DNA from: JASHPR01 sp963808705
Lineage (GTDB): Bacteria > Actinomycetota > Actinomycetes > Streptosporangiales > Streptosporangiaceae
Length of the DNA stretch: 64,000 nt
Assembly: GCA_963808705.1 (NCBI GenBank)
Contig: CAWEHB010000003.1
Span: forward strand, 496,001 to 560,000
Direction: 5' to 3'
Shown one piece after another: positions 1-8,003 of the stretch (positions are counted from its first letter, which is position 1; every line of letters starts with the position of its first letter). The notes beneath the pieces were generated by a model, which was not told the DNA's origin, did no database searches, and worked only from the letters and a program-made list of their open reading frames with translations. The translations under genes and the position numbers were made by a program.

Positions 1-316
1 CAGAGCCTCCGCCGGCCACAGGTGCCCCTGGCGCGAATCAGCCTTACGTGCTGCTGGCAACACGATAGCCAGCGCTGTGCGGGCGCTTGTGGTGCCGTCC
101 GGAGGACGGCTAACCCAGTCAGTTGCAGGATGGCTGGCGCGTTCCGCGCGTCGCCAGCCGGTGCGGAGCAGTGCCTGCCTTGACGCGAAACTGCCGGGGA
201 TTCGCGGCGATCGGCGGGTCGCGGAGGCCGTCGTGGGCGTCACTGTCCGTGCGGGAGGGCGTGCCTGTGCGGCGGGTCCGGCTGGCAGCGCTGCGCTGCT
301 GCGCTAGGCCGTCATG
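1..316. other. no gene recognised at left window edge
   Basis: The first 316 bases have short open frames on both strands, but none has a recognisable protein signature or a convincing ribosome binding site. The base composition is uniformly GC-rich up to about position 310, where it becomes AT-rich as the promoter of the first operon begins. Confidence 0.5.
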
Positions 317-345
317 TTGAAAAGCCAGAATAACTACTGTATCCA
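317..345 (+). promoter_or_regulatory. candidate housekeeping promoter, possibly leaderless
   Basis: TTGAAA at 317-322 and TATCCA at 340-345 are separated by 17 bases, close to a vegetative -35/-10 pair. They sit in an AT-rich island unlike the surrounding DNA. A start site six or seven bases after the -10 would fall on the ATG at 352. The regulator would then be translated from a leaderless mRNA, which is common in actinomycetes. This is inferred from spacing only. Confidence 0.5.
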
Positions 346-351
346 AGTCTT

Positions 352-1116
352 ATGGTTATAGATAAAGGTGACGGCCCGGCGGGCGGCGGGGCTGGTGCTT
401 TGCCTGCGAGCGGCGGCATGTATTCCGACCAGCACCTGCGCGTCTCCGACGCCGAGCGCGAGGCGGTCTGCGGCCGGCTGGCCGGGCACTTCGCCGCTGG
501 CCGCCTGGACCAGGCCGAGCTCGATGACCGGGTCGGGCGGGCCATGAGCGCCAAGACCCGGGCCGACCTGCGCGGGCTGTTCGCCGGCCTGTCGGAGACG
601 GGGGCTCCGGCAGTGCCAGGGCTTCCGCGGGGTGGCGGCGGCACGCCGGGGGGCGGGCCGCGCGGGCCGGGGTCGCCGGTCGAGTTCCGGCTGGATGCGG
701 CCTCGGGGGTGCCGACCTACCTGCAGCTGGTGCACCAGGTGGAGCACGCGCTGCGGCTGGGTTATCTCACGCTGGGCGATCAGCTGCCGAGGGTGCGGGA
801 CGTGGTGGCCTCGCTGGCGATCAACCCGAACACGGTGCTGAAGGCCTATAAGGAGCTGGAGGTCAAGGGCCTGGCGGCCGGGCGGCCGGGCCAGGGCACG
901 TTCATCCAGGCCACCCTGGGCCAGGTCGCGCTCCCCGAGCTCGCCGGGCTGCACAAGTCCCTGCTGGGCTGGCTGGCCACCGCCGGCGCGGCGGGCCTGG
1001 ACGAGGACGGCATCGTGGCGCTGTTCGCCAGCGCGCTGCGGGATTTCCATGAGCGCCGCGGCGGGTCGCGCACCCCCGGCAGCGCGGCGAGCGGCGGGAC
1101 GGAGGGCGCCGCATGA
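352..1116 (+). CDS. DUF1707 / GntR (YtrA-like) transcriptional regulator
   Basis: 254 residues. An N-terminal DUF1707 segment (about residues 23-80, with the pattern VSDAERE...GRL...LDDRV) is joined by a Gly/Pro-rich linker to a GntR-type winged helix (about 110-185). The winged helix shows PTYLQLVHQVEHALR, PRVRDVVASL, NPNTVLKAY and the wing GRPGQGTF. YtrA-type GntR proteins usually repress a downstream ABC transporter operon, which fits the coupled ABC genes that follow (4-base ATGA overlap). The first ATG is used because it coincides with the predicted transcription start; an internal ATG at 418 starts directly before DUF1707 and is the alternative. Joining DUF1707 to this winged helix is less usual than either domain alone. 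Confidence 0.85.
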   Translation: MVIDKGDGPAGGGAGALPASGGMYSDQHLRVSDAEREAVCGRLAGHFAAGRLDQAELDDRVGRAMSAKTRADLRGLFAGLSETGAPAVPGLPRGGGGTPGGGPRGPGSPVEFRLDAASGVPTYLQLVHQVEHALRLGYLTLGDQLPRVRDVVASLAINPNTVLKAYKELEVKGLAAGRPGQGTFIQATLGQVALPELAGLHKSLLGWLATAGAAGLDEDGIVALFASALRDFHERRGGSRTPGSAASGGTEGAA

Positions 1117-2042
1117 ACGTCGTCGAGGCCAGTGGCCTGGGCAAGCGCTACGGCAGCACGTGGGCGCTGCGCGAGTGCTCGCTGGCGGTCCCCGCCGGTC
1201 ACGTGGCCGCGCTGGTCGGCCCGAACGGCGCGGGCAAGACCACGCTGCTGAACCTGGCGGTCGGCCTGGCAGAACCGACCGCGGGCGTCGTGACCGTGCT
1301 CGGCGGCCTGGCCGCGGGATCCCCGGCCGCGCTGGACGGCATCGCGTTCGTCGCCCAGGACACGCCGCTGTACAAGAACCTGCCGGCCGCCGACATGCTG
1401 CACCTGACGGCCAACCTGAACCGGCGTTTCGACCAGCGATACGCGCGGGCCCGGCTGGGCGAGCTCGGCATCCCGCTGAAGCGGAAGGCGGGCAGGCTGT
1501 CCGGCGGGCAGCAGGCGCAGCTCGCGCTGACCCTGGCGCTGGCCCGCCGGCCGAAGCTGCTGGTGCTGGATGAGCCGGTGGCGATGCTCGACCCGCTCGC
1601 CCGGCACGACTTCATGGCCACCGTGCTGACGGCGGCGGCCGGGAAGGGGGAAGGGGAGGTGGGCGGGGTGTCGGTGGTGCTGTCCTCGCACGTGCTGGCC
1701 GAGCTGGAGCGGGTGGCCGACTACCTCATCTTGATGTCGCGGGGCCGGGTGCAGGTGGCCGGCGAGGTCGACGACCTGCTCGCCAGCCACCGCGTGCTGA
1801 CCGGCCCGGCCGCCGAGGCCGATAGATATACCGAAAGGCCGCTGGTGCATGCCCGCCGTGCCGACGCCCAGGCCCACCTGCTGGTCCGGGCCACCGCGGA
1901 CGACCCTGTCCCGCCGCGCTGGGAGGCGCACCCGGTCGGCCTGGAGGAACTCGCGATGGCCTACCTGCGCGAGCCCGGCGCCGGCGCCTTGCCCGGCCCG
2001 GCCCGCGGCCGGGACACCCACCCGACGGAGGTGACGAAATGA
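1113..2042 (+). CDS. ABC transporter ATP-binding protein
   Basis: 309 residues, cytoplasmic ATPase of an export-type ABC transporter. Visible motifs are Walker A GPNGAGKTT (residues 36-44), the signature LSGGQ (129-133), Walker B LLVLDEP (149-155) and an H-loop histidine in SSHVL near 193. The C-terminal 90 residues follow the CcmA/YtrB-like pattern and probably contact the permease. It overlaps the regulator upstream and the permease downstream by four bases each (ATGA), so the three genes are translationally coupled. The substrate cannot be read from the sequence. Family precedent suggests export or resistance to an envelope-active compound. Confidence 0.93.
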   Translation: MNVVEASGLGKRYGSTWALRECSLAVPAGHVAALVGPNGAGKTTLLNLAVGLAEPTAGVVTVLGGLAAGSPAALDGIAFVAQDTPLYKNLPAADMLHLTANLNRRFDQRYARARLGELGIPLKRKAGRLSGGQQAQLALTLALARRPKLLVLDEPVAMLDPLARHDFMATVLTAAAGKGEGEVGGVSVVLSSHVLAELERVADYLILMSRGRVQVAGEVDDLLASHRVLTGPAAEADRYTERPLVHARRADAQAHLLVRATADDPVPPRWEAHPVGLEELAMAYLREPGAGALPGPARGRDTHPTEVTK

Positions 2043-3064
2043 CCGCACTAACGATGCCCGGCCGTCCCGCGCACGACGCCCGCCTGCGGCCGGTGCCGTG
2101 GCGGCGGATGGCCTGGGTCACCTGGCGGCAGCACCGGGCCGCGCTCGGCGGCGTGGCCGCCTTCCTCGGCGCGTTCGCGGTGTACCTGTGGCTGACCGGC
2201 CTGCAGATGCACCACGCCGAAGCGGCCTACTGCCACCCGGCCGGCTCACTCGGCTGCGCCATAAACTTCACCGGTAGATACGGCGAGACCGCGATCATAG
2301 TCAGCATCGCCCTGCAGGCGGTGCCCGCGCTGATCGGGGCGTTCGCCGGGGCGCCGGTGCTGGCCCGGGAGCTGGAGACCGGCACCTTCCGGTACGCCTG
2401 GACCCAGGGCATCGGCCGGCTCCGCTGGACGGTCGGCAAGCTGGTGCCGCTGGCGGTCGCGGTGACAGCCGTGGCCGGGGCGTTCACCGTCCTGATTGCC
2501 TGGTACAACCAGCCGTGGGTCGCCGCGGGCTACGTGACCCCGTTCTCGGCCCGCGTGTTCGACCTGCTCGGGGTCGCGTTCGCCGCCTGGACGCTGGCCG
2601 CCTTCGCGATCGGCGTCCTGGCCGGGATGCTCATCCGCCGGGCCGTCCCCGCGATCGCCGCCAGCCTGGCCGCCTACGCCGGGCTCGCCTTCGCCACCGC
2701 GCTGTTGCTGCGCGAGCATTACATCACACCGCTGGTCACAAGCAGCACCAACCTGCCTGGTTCCGCGTGGATCATCAGCCACTGGTACACCGGGCGCAAT
2801 GGAAAGCCGCTCAGCCAGGCGGCGATCAGCCAGATCCTCCAGGGCTACCACCCTGCCCCAGCGACGCGGGTCGGGCCGAACACGTCCGTGACGATCCTCA
2901 ACGCGGTGGGCTATCTCACCAAGCACGGCTACACGTTCTGGATCAGCTACCAGCCTGGCAGCCGGTTCTGGCCGTTCCAGTGGATCGAGGGCGGCTGGCT
3001 GCTCGCGCTGTCGGTCCTGCTCATCGCCGCGACCGTCTGGCTGGTCCGCCGCCGCGCCGCCTGA
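2039..3064 (+). CDS. ABC transporter permease
   Basis: 341 residues with about six hydrophobic segments: near residues 38-55, 82-105, 130-155, 175-200, 205-225 and a C-terminal one just before the basic tail VRRRAA. The long extracytoplasmic region between the fifth and sixth segments (about 225-315) has no recognised domain. It resembles ABC-2 type permeases that pair with CcmA-like ATPases, and it is coupled to the ATPase gene by an ATGA overlap. It is the last gene of the operon; a 15-base direct repeat, CCCGGCAACCGCGGC, lies just after the stop (near 3069 and 3107). Confidence 0.88.
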   Translation: MTALTMPGRPAHDARLRPVPWRRMAWVTWRQHRAALGGVAAFLGAFAVYLWLTGLQMHHAEAAYCHPAGSLGCAINFTGRYGETAIIVSIALQAVPALIGAFAGAPVLARELETGTFRYAWTQGIGRLRWTVGKLVPLAVAVTAVAGAFTVLIAWYNQPWVAAGYVTPFSARVFDLLGVAFAAWTLAAFAIGVLAGMLIRRAVPAIAASLAAYAGLAFATALLLREHYITPLVTSSTNLPGSAWIISHWYTGRNGKPLSQAAISQILQGYHPAPATRVGPNTSVTILNAVGYLTKHGYTFWISYQPGSRFWPFQWIEGGWLLALSVLLIAATVWLVRRRAA

Positions 3065-3158
3065 GCCGCCCGGCAACCGCGGCTCAACCCGCCAGCAGCC
3101 ATCGTCCCGGCAACCGCGGCAACCAGGGCCACCACGCCGATGAAACGGGTTCCCGCCG

Positions 3159-3455
3159 ATGCTCCCCGATGCCGCGTCACCAGGTCCCGCCTCGCTGATG
3201 ATGCTGCTTGCCTGGTTCGGCTCGCTGTTTACCGCTCCCTCCTTCCGCACGTTCTGCTGCCTGGCCTGCGGGTTCCTCGCCCAGGCGGGGCGGCGGACGG
3301 TATGCGGGATGCTGGCCGGCGCGGGACTGTCGCGGTGCTGGCCGCATGACCGGGCGCACCAGTTCTTCTCCCGTGCCCGCTGGAATGCCGATGACCTGGG
3401 CCTGGCGGCAGCCAAGCTGGTCGTGGCGCTGCTGGCCCCGACCGGGCGGGCATGA
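3159..3455 (+). mobile_element. 5' fragment of an IS701/IS4-like DDE transposase
   Basis: 98 residues matching only the start of IS701-type transposases: a hydrophobic LLAWFGSLFTAPSF, then CLACGFLAQAGRRTV, GMLAGAGL and HQFFSRARW, then LGLAAAKLVV. The full transposase would be 350-450 residues. The frame stops after the first fifth, before any catalytic aspartate. No terminal inverted repeats could be picked out. It is an IS relic between the ABC operon and the sigma factor gene, and not functional. Confidence 0.75.
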
Positions 3456-3544
3456 GCGGCCCGCCTCGTCATGGACCGGCGCCAGCCGCTGACCTGGCGG
3501 GGGTCCCACCCGGGGCAGTGGGCCAGATCTGGCCCGCCAGCAAG

Positions 3545-3570
3545 GGAACCCGGGTGCGGGCTTCGTCGTG
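3545..3570 (+). promoter_or_regulatory. candidate ECF-type promoter upstream of the sigma gene
   Basis: GGAAC at 3545-3549 is followed after 17 bases by CGTG at 3567-3570. This resembles the GGAAC-N16-18-CGT promoters read by SigE-type ECF factors, and it lies about 30 bases before the sigma factor start. It could mean autoregulation. It is a short-motif match in GC-rich DNA, so the call is weak. Confidence 0.3.
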
Positions 3571-3597
3571 CTTGGTGTGTGAAGGGGAGTATGGCCA

Positions 3598-4146
3598 ATG
3601 GGAAATGACCGGGCGGTCGGGGAGCTGGAGCGCTTCCTCACCGAGCGTGCCGACCGGCTGATGCGCACGGCGGTCCTGCTCGCGGGCAGCCGCGACGCCG
3701 GCCAGGATCTGCTGCAGACCGCGCTGGAGCGGCTACTGCGGCACTGGCGCACGCTCGACGGCGATCCCGAGGCGTACTTGCGGCGCACGCTTTACAACCT
3801 GGCCGCGGACGGCTTCCGGCGCCAGGGCCGGCTGCAGCGCAAGCTTCGCCTGCTCAGGGCAGGAACGTCGCCGCCGCCGGACGTGACCGCCGAGGTGGAC
3901 CTGCGGGACGCGCTGGTGCGTATCTTGCTCCAGCTGCCGCCGCGGCAGCGGGCGGTGCTGGTGCTCAGGTACTGGGAGGAGCTGACCGAGGCCGAGACCG
4001 CGGCAGTCCTCGGCTGGCCGGAAGGCACTGTCAAGTCGGCCGCCTCGCGGGGGCTGCGGCGGCTTCGGGAGCTCGCCGACGGCTGGCGCCAAACAGAGCC
4101 AGCCGACGGCTTTCATCAAGACAGGGCTAAGGAGCAACGGACATGA
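3598..4146 (+). CDS. SigE-family ECF RNA polymerase sigma factor
   Basis: 182 residues. Region 2 is visible in the first 85 residues (RADRLMRTAVLLAGSRDAGQD, then ALERLLRHW and AYLRRTLYN). Region 4 follows at about 105-160 (LRDALVRILLQLPPRQRAVLVL, then LTEAETAAVLGWPEGTVKS). This is the pattern of actinobacterial SigE-family (SigE/SigL-like) sigma factors. AAGGGGAG lies upstream of the ATG. The gene overlaps the next one by four bases, so the downstream membrane protein is very likely its partner, although it has no zinc-binding anti-sigma signature. Confidence 0.92.
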   Translation: MGNDRAVGELERFLTERADRLMRTAVLLAGSRDAGQDLLQTALERLLRHWRTLDGDPEAYLRRTLYNLAADGFRRQGRLQRKLRLLRAGTSPPPDVTAEVDLRDALVRILLQLPPRQRAVLVLRYWEELTEAETAAVLGWPEGTVKSAASRGLRRLRELADGWRQTEPADGFHQDRAKEQRT

Positions 4147-5114
4147 ACACAGATGTTGAGGAGCTGCTCCGCGATGGCATGGAGCGGTTCACCGCGGATG
4201 TACGGGCTCCCGCCGGGCTGGCCCGCACGGCCAGCCGGCTCCGCCGCCGGCGGCTGGCCGTCCGCGCCGCGGTGGCCTGCGGAACCGCCGCTGTCACCGC
4301 TGCGGCTGCGGTCGCCGTGATCACCGGGGCCGGCGGCGGTGCGGCGCGGCCAGCTGCCGGCGGGGCGCAGGCACGCACAGTGGCGTACGTGGTCAGGCGG
4401 GTGGAGAACGCGCTCGCCGGTGAGCACCTGGTCTTCCGCGGGAACACGACCAGCACCGGGCAAACCAGCATGACCTGGGCGTACGGCCCCTGGAACCGGT
4501 TTGAGGAGTTCACCGGGAGCGGCTGCGGTCACGCCCTGCCCAACGGGTCCTGCACCCACCGCGGCGGATCTGAGCCCTACCTCGCTCAGGGAACGGCCCT
4601 GGTCGGCGGAAAGCTCACCTACGCCTACGTCATGTACTTCGACCACAGGTATAGCCTGTCGCCGCTACGGGGGTCCATGCCGGCGAACGCGTGCTCGACG
4701 ACACCCGCGCTCGCGATGGGCGGACCCCCGGTCCCGACCAATCACTGGTCAGACTTCGTCCATGCCACGCTCGCCTGCGGGGCGGCCACCGTGACCGGGC
4801 ATGTCCGGATCGACGGCGTGGAGACGACGAAGATCACCGGGGTGCCGGTCACGGTCCGGCTGTCGAAGGGTTACGCCAGGGCCGTGCGCGAAAAGTGGGC
4901 ACGGGCCCGGTGGACCCTGTATGTGAACCCCAAGACCTATCTGCCGGTGCGGATGTACGGCTCGACGCAGACGTTTGGCGGCCCGGGGGGGAGCATGCTG
5001 TTCGCGTCCGTGACCGATGTGCAGTGGCTGCCGCCGACCGCCGCTAACGTCGCCCAGGCGCTGGTCACCATCCCCGCCGGATTCCACCGGGTGAGCTCGG
5101 CGGCCCACCAGTAG
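4143..5114 (+). CDS. membrane-anchored protein coupled to the ECF sigma factor
   Basis: 323 residues. A short cytoplasmic part (about 1-40) with a basic stretch RLRRRRLAVR is followed by one membrane segment (about 41-62, VAVITG) and a long extracytoplasmic domain of unrecognised family. The architecture is that of a single-pass anti-sigma or sensor protein, and it starts inside the stop codon of the sigma gene. No HxxxCxxC zinc anti-sigma motif is present, so an anti-sigma role is inferred from position only. Its outer domain may respond to envelope stress. Confidence 0.8.
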   Translation: MNTDVEELLRDGMERFTADVRAPAGLARTASRLRRRRLAVRAAVACGTAAVTAAAAVAVITGAGGGAARPAAGGAQARTVAYVVRRVENALAGEHLVFRGNTTSTGQTSMTWAYGPWNRFEEFTGSGCGHALPNGSCTHRGGSEPYLAQGTALVGGKLTYAYVMYFDHRYSLSPLRGSMPANACSTTPALAMGGPPVPTNHWSDFVHATLACGAATVTGHVRIDGVETTKITGVPVTVRLSKGYARAVREKWARARWTLYVNPKTYLPVRMYGSTQTFGGPGGSMLFASVTDVQWLPPTAANVAQALVTIPAGFHRVSSAAHQ

Positions 5115-5140
5115 CCCGCCGGCTAGCCGGACCTGAGCCA

Positions 5141-5923
5141 GTGACCCTGTCCTGGCCCGGGTGCATACGCGGGGAAGACACCACCCGCGGGGGCACGCCA
5201 GATCTGGAGGGAGCACATGACCAGCCGCAAGAACCCAGCCGGCCAGCCGCCGGCTGGTATCCCGACCCGGGCGGGCAGCCCATGCTGCGCTGGTGGGATG
5301 GCTCACGGTGGGGCGAGCAGACCCAGGCAGCGCCGCCATCAGGCGGAATGCAGCACCCGACCGCACCACCGACTCAGCCCGGTTACGGAATTGTGCCGCC
5401 ACCACCTGATCCGGGGGTTGCCCGGCGCCGCACCGCCCTTGGCATCGTGATCGTCACCATGGCGCTCATCGCCACCGGGCTCGCCGTGGCCTTGCGGACC
5501 GGGCCGTCACCCCAGCCAGCCAGCCCGCTAGTGGTGCAGGGCCGCGTCACCGGCACCGACGGCAAGCCAGTAAGCGGGATGAAGGTATGGCTCAACGCCT
5601 GGCCCAACACGGCCGTGGTGCAGGCACTCACCGACCGCCACCAGCCCGTGGGGGTCACGGTCGTGGGCTCGGTCACCACCTCGGCCGCGGGGAGCTATGC
5701 CATGCGGGTCTTGCCATCTGCCGCGCTGGCGGCCGACGCAGCCAACGGCGTCATCAAGTTCGCGCTCATGACCGGCGGCAGCGCCGGCTGGGACGCGTTC
5801 AGTTTCTCCCGCCGCCTGGGGCAGGCGGCGGCCGGGACACTGCTGGCCGTCCCGTCAGGCGGCACCGTGACCGCCGACCTGCTCCTGATGCCGCACGAGA
5901 TGCCGAAGGTGCCCGGCACGTAA
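5141..5923 (+). CDS. DUF2510 membrane protein with carboxypeptidase-regulatory-like domain
   Basis: Up to 260 residues from a GTG. A DUF2510 motif (GWYPDPG...LRWWDGSRW) lies near residues 37-57, followed by a Pro-rich linker, one membrane segment (about 100-120) and an extracytoplasmic beta domain beginning VQGRVTGTDGKPVSGMKVW. The last resembles carboxypeptidase-regulatory or Ig-like folds. The start is uncertain: the best ribosome binding site (GGAGGG) precedes an ATG at 5217 that lies in a different frame from the DUF2510 domain. Reading MTSRKNPAG from that ATG would need a frameshift near 5255 to reach the WYPDP motif. The GTG is therefore only the first in-frame option. Confidence 0.75.
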   Translation: MTLSWPGCIRGEDTTRGGTPDLEGAHDQPQEPSRPAAGWYPDPGGQPMLRWWDGSRWGEQTQAAPPSGGMQHPTAPPTQPGYGIVPPPPDPGVARRRTALGIVIVTMALIATGLAVALRTGPSPQPASPLVVQGRVTGTDGKPVSGMKVWLNAWPNTAVVQALTDRHQPVGVTVVGSVTTSAAGSYAMRVLPSAALAADAANGVIKFALMTGGSAGWDAFSFSRRLGQAAAGTLLAVPSGGTVTADLLLMPHEMPKVPGT

Positions 5924-6297
5924 CGCAGATCCGGCACGGATGCGCACTGATCCGCCAAGCCGGGGGACGCAGGCTCGCCTACGAGCCACTGGCCGGATGC
6001 CCGAGCGCGCCGCGTCCTAGCTGCCTAGCACTCGAACCGCACACCGTCATGTCCATGGCTGGCGGGCTTGCCGCTCGTAGTGGCAGGTTTTGGCGCGGTG
6101 CTGGTGGCGTCGCCGCCAGGCAGACCATTGCAGGCAGTGCCAGAGCCACCGGTCATGCGTTACACCCCCTAGCCGCCTGTACGGAACTCAAGAATTGCCT
6201 CCGGCCAATTTCCCGGCCCGTGCCGCTCGGAAAAGGCCTTGTCCGGTGGTCGGCGAGCCGCCAGAGACGTTCAGCCATGGCGTTCCATACTCGACGC
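5924..6297. other. intergenic region, no feature recognised
   Basis: About 370 bases without a supported gene. The reading frame of the next gene stays open far upstream, but that extension has no domain and a typical high-GC shadow composition. No hairpin followed by a T-tract was seen. Confidence 0.4.
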
Positions 6298-7017
6298 ATG
6301 GCCCGAAACCTGCCGCGCAGCGTTTACTTGCGCCGCAGGGCGCTCGTGCTCGGCCTCGCCGTCGGGATCCTCGCGCTCTTGGCCTGGACCGTGAACGGGG
6401 TGGCCGACCGGGGGAGCCAGGCAAGTCAGGCGGGTCGCATTACCCGCGTCCCTGGCCGGGTGACCCGCCACCGCGAGACGGCCAGCGGGCCGTCCGCCCG
6501 GTTCCCGGATTCGCCGGCGGCGCCGTCCGCCGCCCAGGCGCGGGCCCGCCCGGCGCCGGCGCCCACGCCGACGGCGGCGAGCGCGCCGGCTGGCCTGCCT
6601 GGCGTGTGCCAGCCACGCCAGGTGGTACTCAGCCTGGTTCCGGGCCAGGGAAGCTACGGCCCGCGGGAAGACCCGCAGTTCGACGTCTACGTGGTCTCCG
6701 TCGCCAGGAGGGATTGTTCCTTCAACGTGGGTCCCAGGTCCCTGTCGGTGGTGATCAAGTCGGGCGGCATTACCCGGATCTGGAGTTCGGCTGACTGCGT
6801 GCGGGGCCCGGGCTCTGACTTCGTTCCGCTGAGCACTGGGGTGCCATCGGTCTTGCATTTCTCGTGGGACCGGAAGGCGTCGTCGCCCGGCTGCCGGCCG
6901 GCGCGCGCAGCCGTGCGGCCAGGAACGTACACGGCGACGGTCACCGCGCCCGGCGACCGTCTCGCGAGCCCGGGCATGGTCTTCATTCTCAGCGGCCCGG
7001 GCATTGCGGTGCCGTGA
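6298..7017 (+). CDS. secreted or membrane-anchored protein of unknown function
   Basis: 239 residues from the ATG that opens MARNLPRSVYLRRR; an ATG seven codons earlier (6277) is the alternative. A basic N-terminus is followed by one hydrophobic segment (ALVLGLAVGILALLAWTV, about 14-32), then a Pro/Ala-rich linker (about 75-105) and a C-terminal beta-rich domain with four cysteines (CQPRQ, RRDCSF, SADCV, PGCRP). The architecture is that of an anchored extracellular Ig-like or DUF4232-like domain, suggesting two disulfides outside the cell. I do not recognise the family with confidence. Confidence 0.72.
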   Translation: MARNLPRSVYLRRRALVLGLAVGILALLAWTVNGVADRGSQASQAGRITRVPGRVTRHRETASGPSARFPDSPAAPSAAQARARPAPAPTPTAASAPAGLPGVCQPRQVVLSLVPGQGSYGPREDPQFDVYVVSVARRDCSFNVGPRSLSVVIKSGGITRIWSSADCVRGPGSDFVPLSTGVPSVLHFSWDRKASSPGCRPARAAVRPGTYTATVTAPGDRLASPGMVFILSGPGIAVP

Positions 7018-7030
7018 TGCGGAACGGGAG

Positions 7031-7335
7031 ATGACTTCACCGGGAGTGTTCGCGGACCTGGCCGCCCAGCGCGCGTGCTGGCATCCGGTCGCCGGTTTCG
7101 TGATCGTTGGCCGGAACTACCACACCGACCAGCCGGACCGGGTCATCAGGAGTTCGAGGACACCATCTTCGGCCAGGACCAGGTGGTCGTGGAATCCCAG
7201 CGCCCGGAGCGGGTCCCGTTCGACCTGGCCACTGAGCTGCACCTGAGATTCGACGCGGTCGCCATCGCCTACCGCAAGGCCATGCGCAATCTCGGCCTGG
7301 CGGTGAGCACGCCGACCGGCATCTCCGACGAATAG
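7031..7335 (+). pseudogene. Rieske aromatic-ring oxygenase, frameshifted C-terminal remnant
   Basis: Two adjacent frames together read as the C-terminal end of a Rieske-type ring-hydroxylating oxygenase alpha subunit. One frame gives FVIVGRNYHTDQPDRVIR. After a frameshift near 7150 the next frame gives EFEDTIFGQDQVVVESQRPE and then a segment ending AVAIAYRKAMRNLGL. The segments before and after the shift are contiguous in homologues. The Rieske cluster and the catalytic iron site, normally in the first 300 residues, are missing. This is a broken leftover, probably of a vanillate demethylase-like enzyme. Confidence 0.7.
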
Positions 7336-7370
7336 CGGCGCGGTTTGGGCCGCCGACGGTCTGCCTTGCG

Positions 7371-7541
7371 CTATCGGCTATCGGGAGGCGAGGCCGAGAG
7401 TTCGGGATGGGCTCGGCGGTAGTGCTCGGTCAGGACCTTGCTAACGGTGCCTGGCCGGTAGGCGACGGTGCGCTGGCAGATCTGGCAGCGCGTGACCGGG
7501 AGATGGGTCACGGTCACAGGGAAGCGGCGGGGATTACTCAT
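7371..7541 (-). CDS. small zinc-finger-like protein
   Basis: 56 residues from an internal ATG, beginning MSNPRRFPVTVTH. A CQIC pair followed 20 residues later by HYRRAH forms a C2H2-like arrangement, as in small actinobacterial zinc-binding proteins. The frame extends further upstream, but that part is Arg/Pro-rich shadow sequence. The gene is on the opposite strand to the Rieske remnant and lies downstream of the YjbR-like gene. Function is unknown; nucleic-acid binding is a guess from the finger. Confidence 0.5.
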   Translation of the reverse strand: MSNPRRFPVTVTHLPVTRCQICQRTVAYRPGTVSKVLTEHYRRAHPELSASPPDSR

Positions 7542-7656
7542 CGCTTCTATGATGCCAGTCCCCCCGGAGTGACCTGCGCGGGCCGGCCGTCTACGGTCCC
7601 GGCCGGCCGAACGCGGCGGGGATGGTCGCGGCCGGCCGGGAACGGGGGAGTAGCGG

Positions 7657-8001
7657 CTAGGCCGGCCTGCGCGCCTTGGGCAGCGAGGCGACCACCAGGT
7701 CATAGGAGTCGCCGAGCAGGTCGGTCACCATCTGATCGGGCAGCGCGCCGTCGAGCGTGATCGTGTTCCAGTGCCGCTTGTTCAGGTGATATCCGGGCGC
7801 GATCGCCGGGTACGTAGCCCGCAGTTGCACCGCGAGATCGGGCTCGCATTTGACGCTCAGCTGCAGCGGCTCACCGTCGAGGGAACACAGCGCGAACATC
7901 TTCCCCCCGACCTTGAAGACCGAGACCTCATCCCCGAACGGGAACTCCTCCACGGCCCCCGGGAGAGCCAGGCACTGTGCCTTGAGCTCGTACTGATCCA
8001 T
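7657..8001 (-). CDS. MmcQ/YjbR family DNA-binding-like protein
   Basis: 114 residues, the usual length for the family. It shows the conserved beginning LPGAVEEFPFG, the central VFKVGGKMFAL, a LSVKCEPDLA segment and the signature HLNKRHWNTI. MmcQ/YjbR proteins adopt a CyaY-like fold and are often annotated as DNA-binding, though their biochemical role is unsettled. The gene follows the repeat-rich membrane protein on the same strand with almost no gap, so the two may be co-transcribed. Confidence 0.9.
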   Translation of the reverse strand: MDQYELKAQCLALPGAVEEFPFGDEVSVFKVGGKMFALCSLDGEPLQLSVKCEPDLAVQLRATYPAIAPGYHLNKRHWNTITLDGALPDQMVTDLLGDSYDLVVASLPKARRPA

Positions 8002-8003
8002 AG

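Noticed and set aside
5587..6297. Long upstream extension of the secreted protein at 6298
   Set aside because: The extension overlaps the DUF2510 gene in another frame and lacks a domain; the signal segment starts at 6298.
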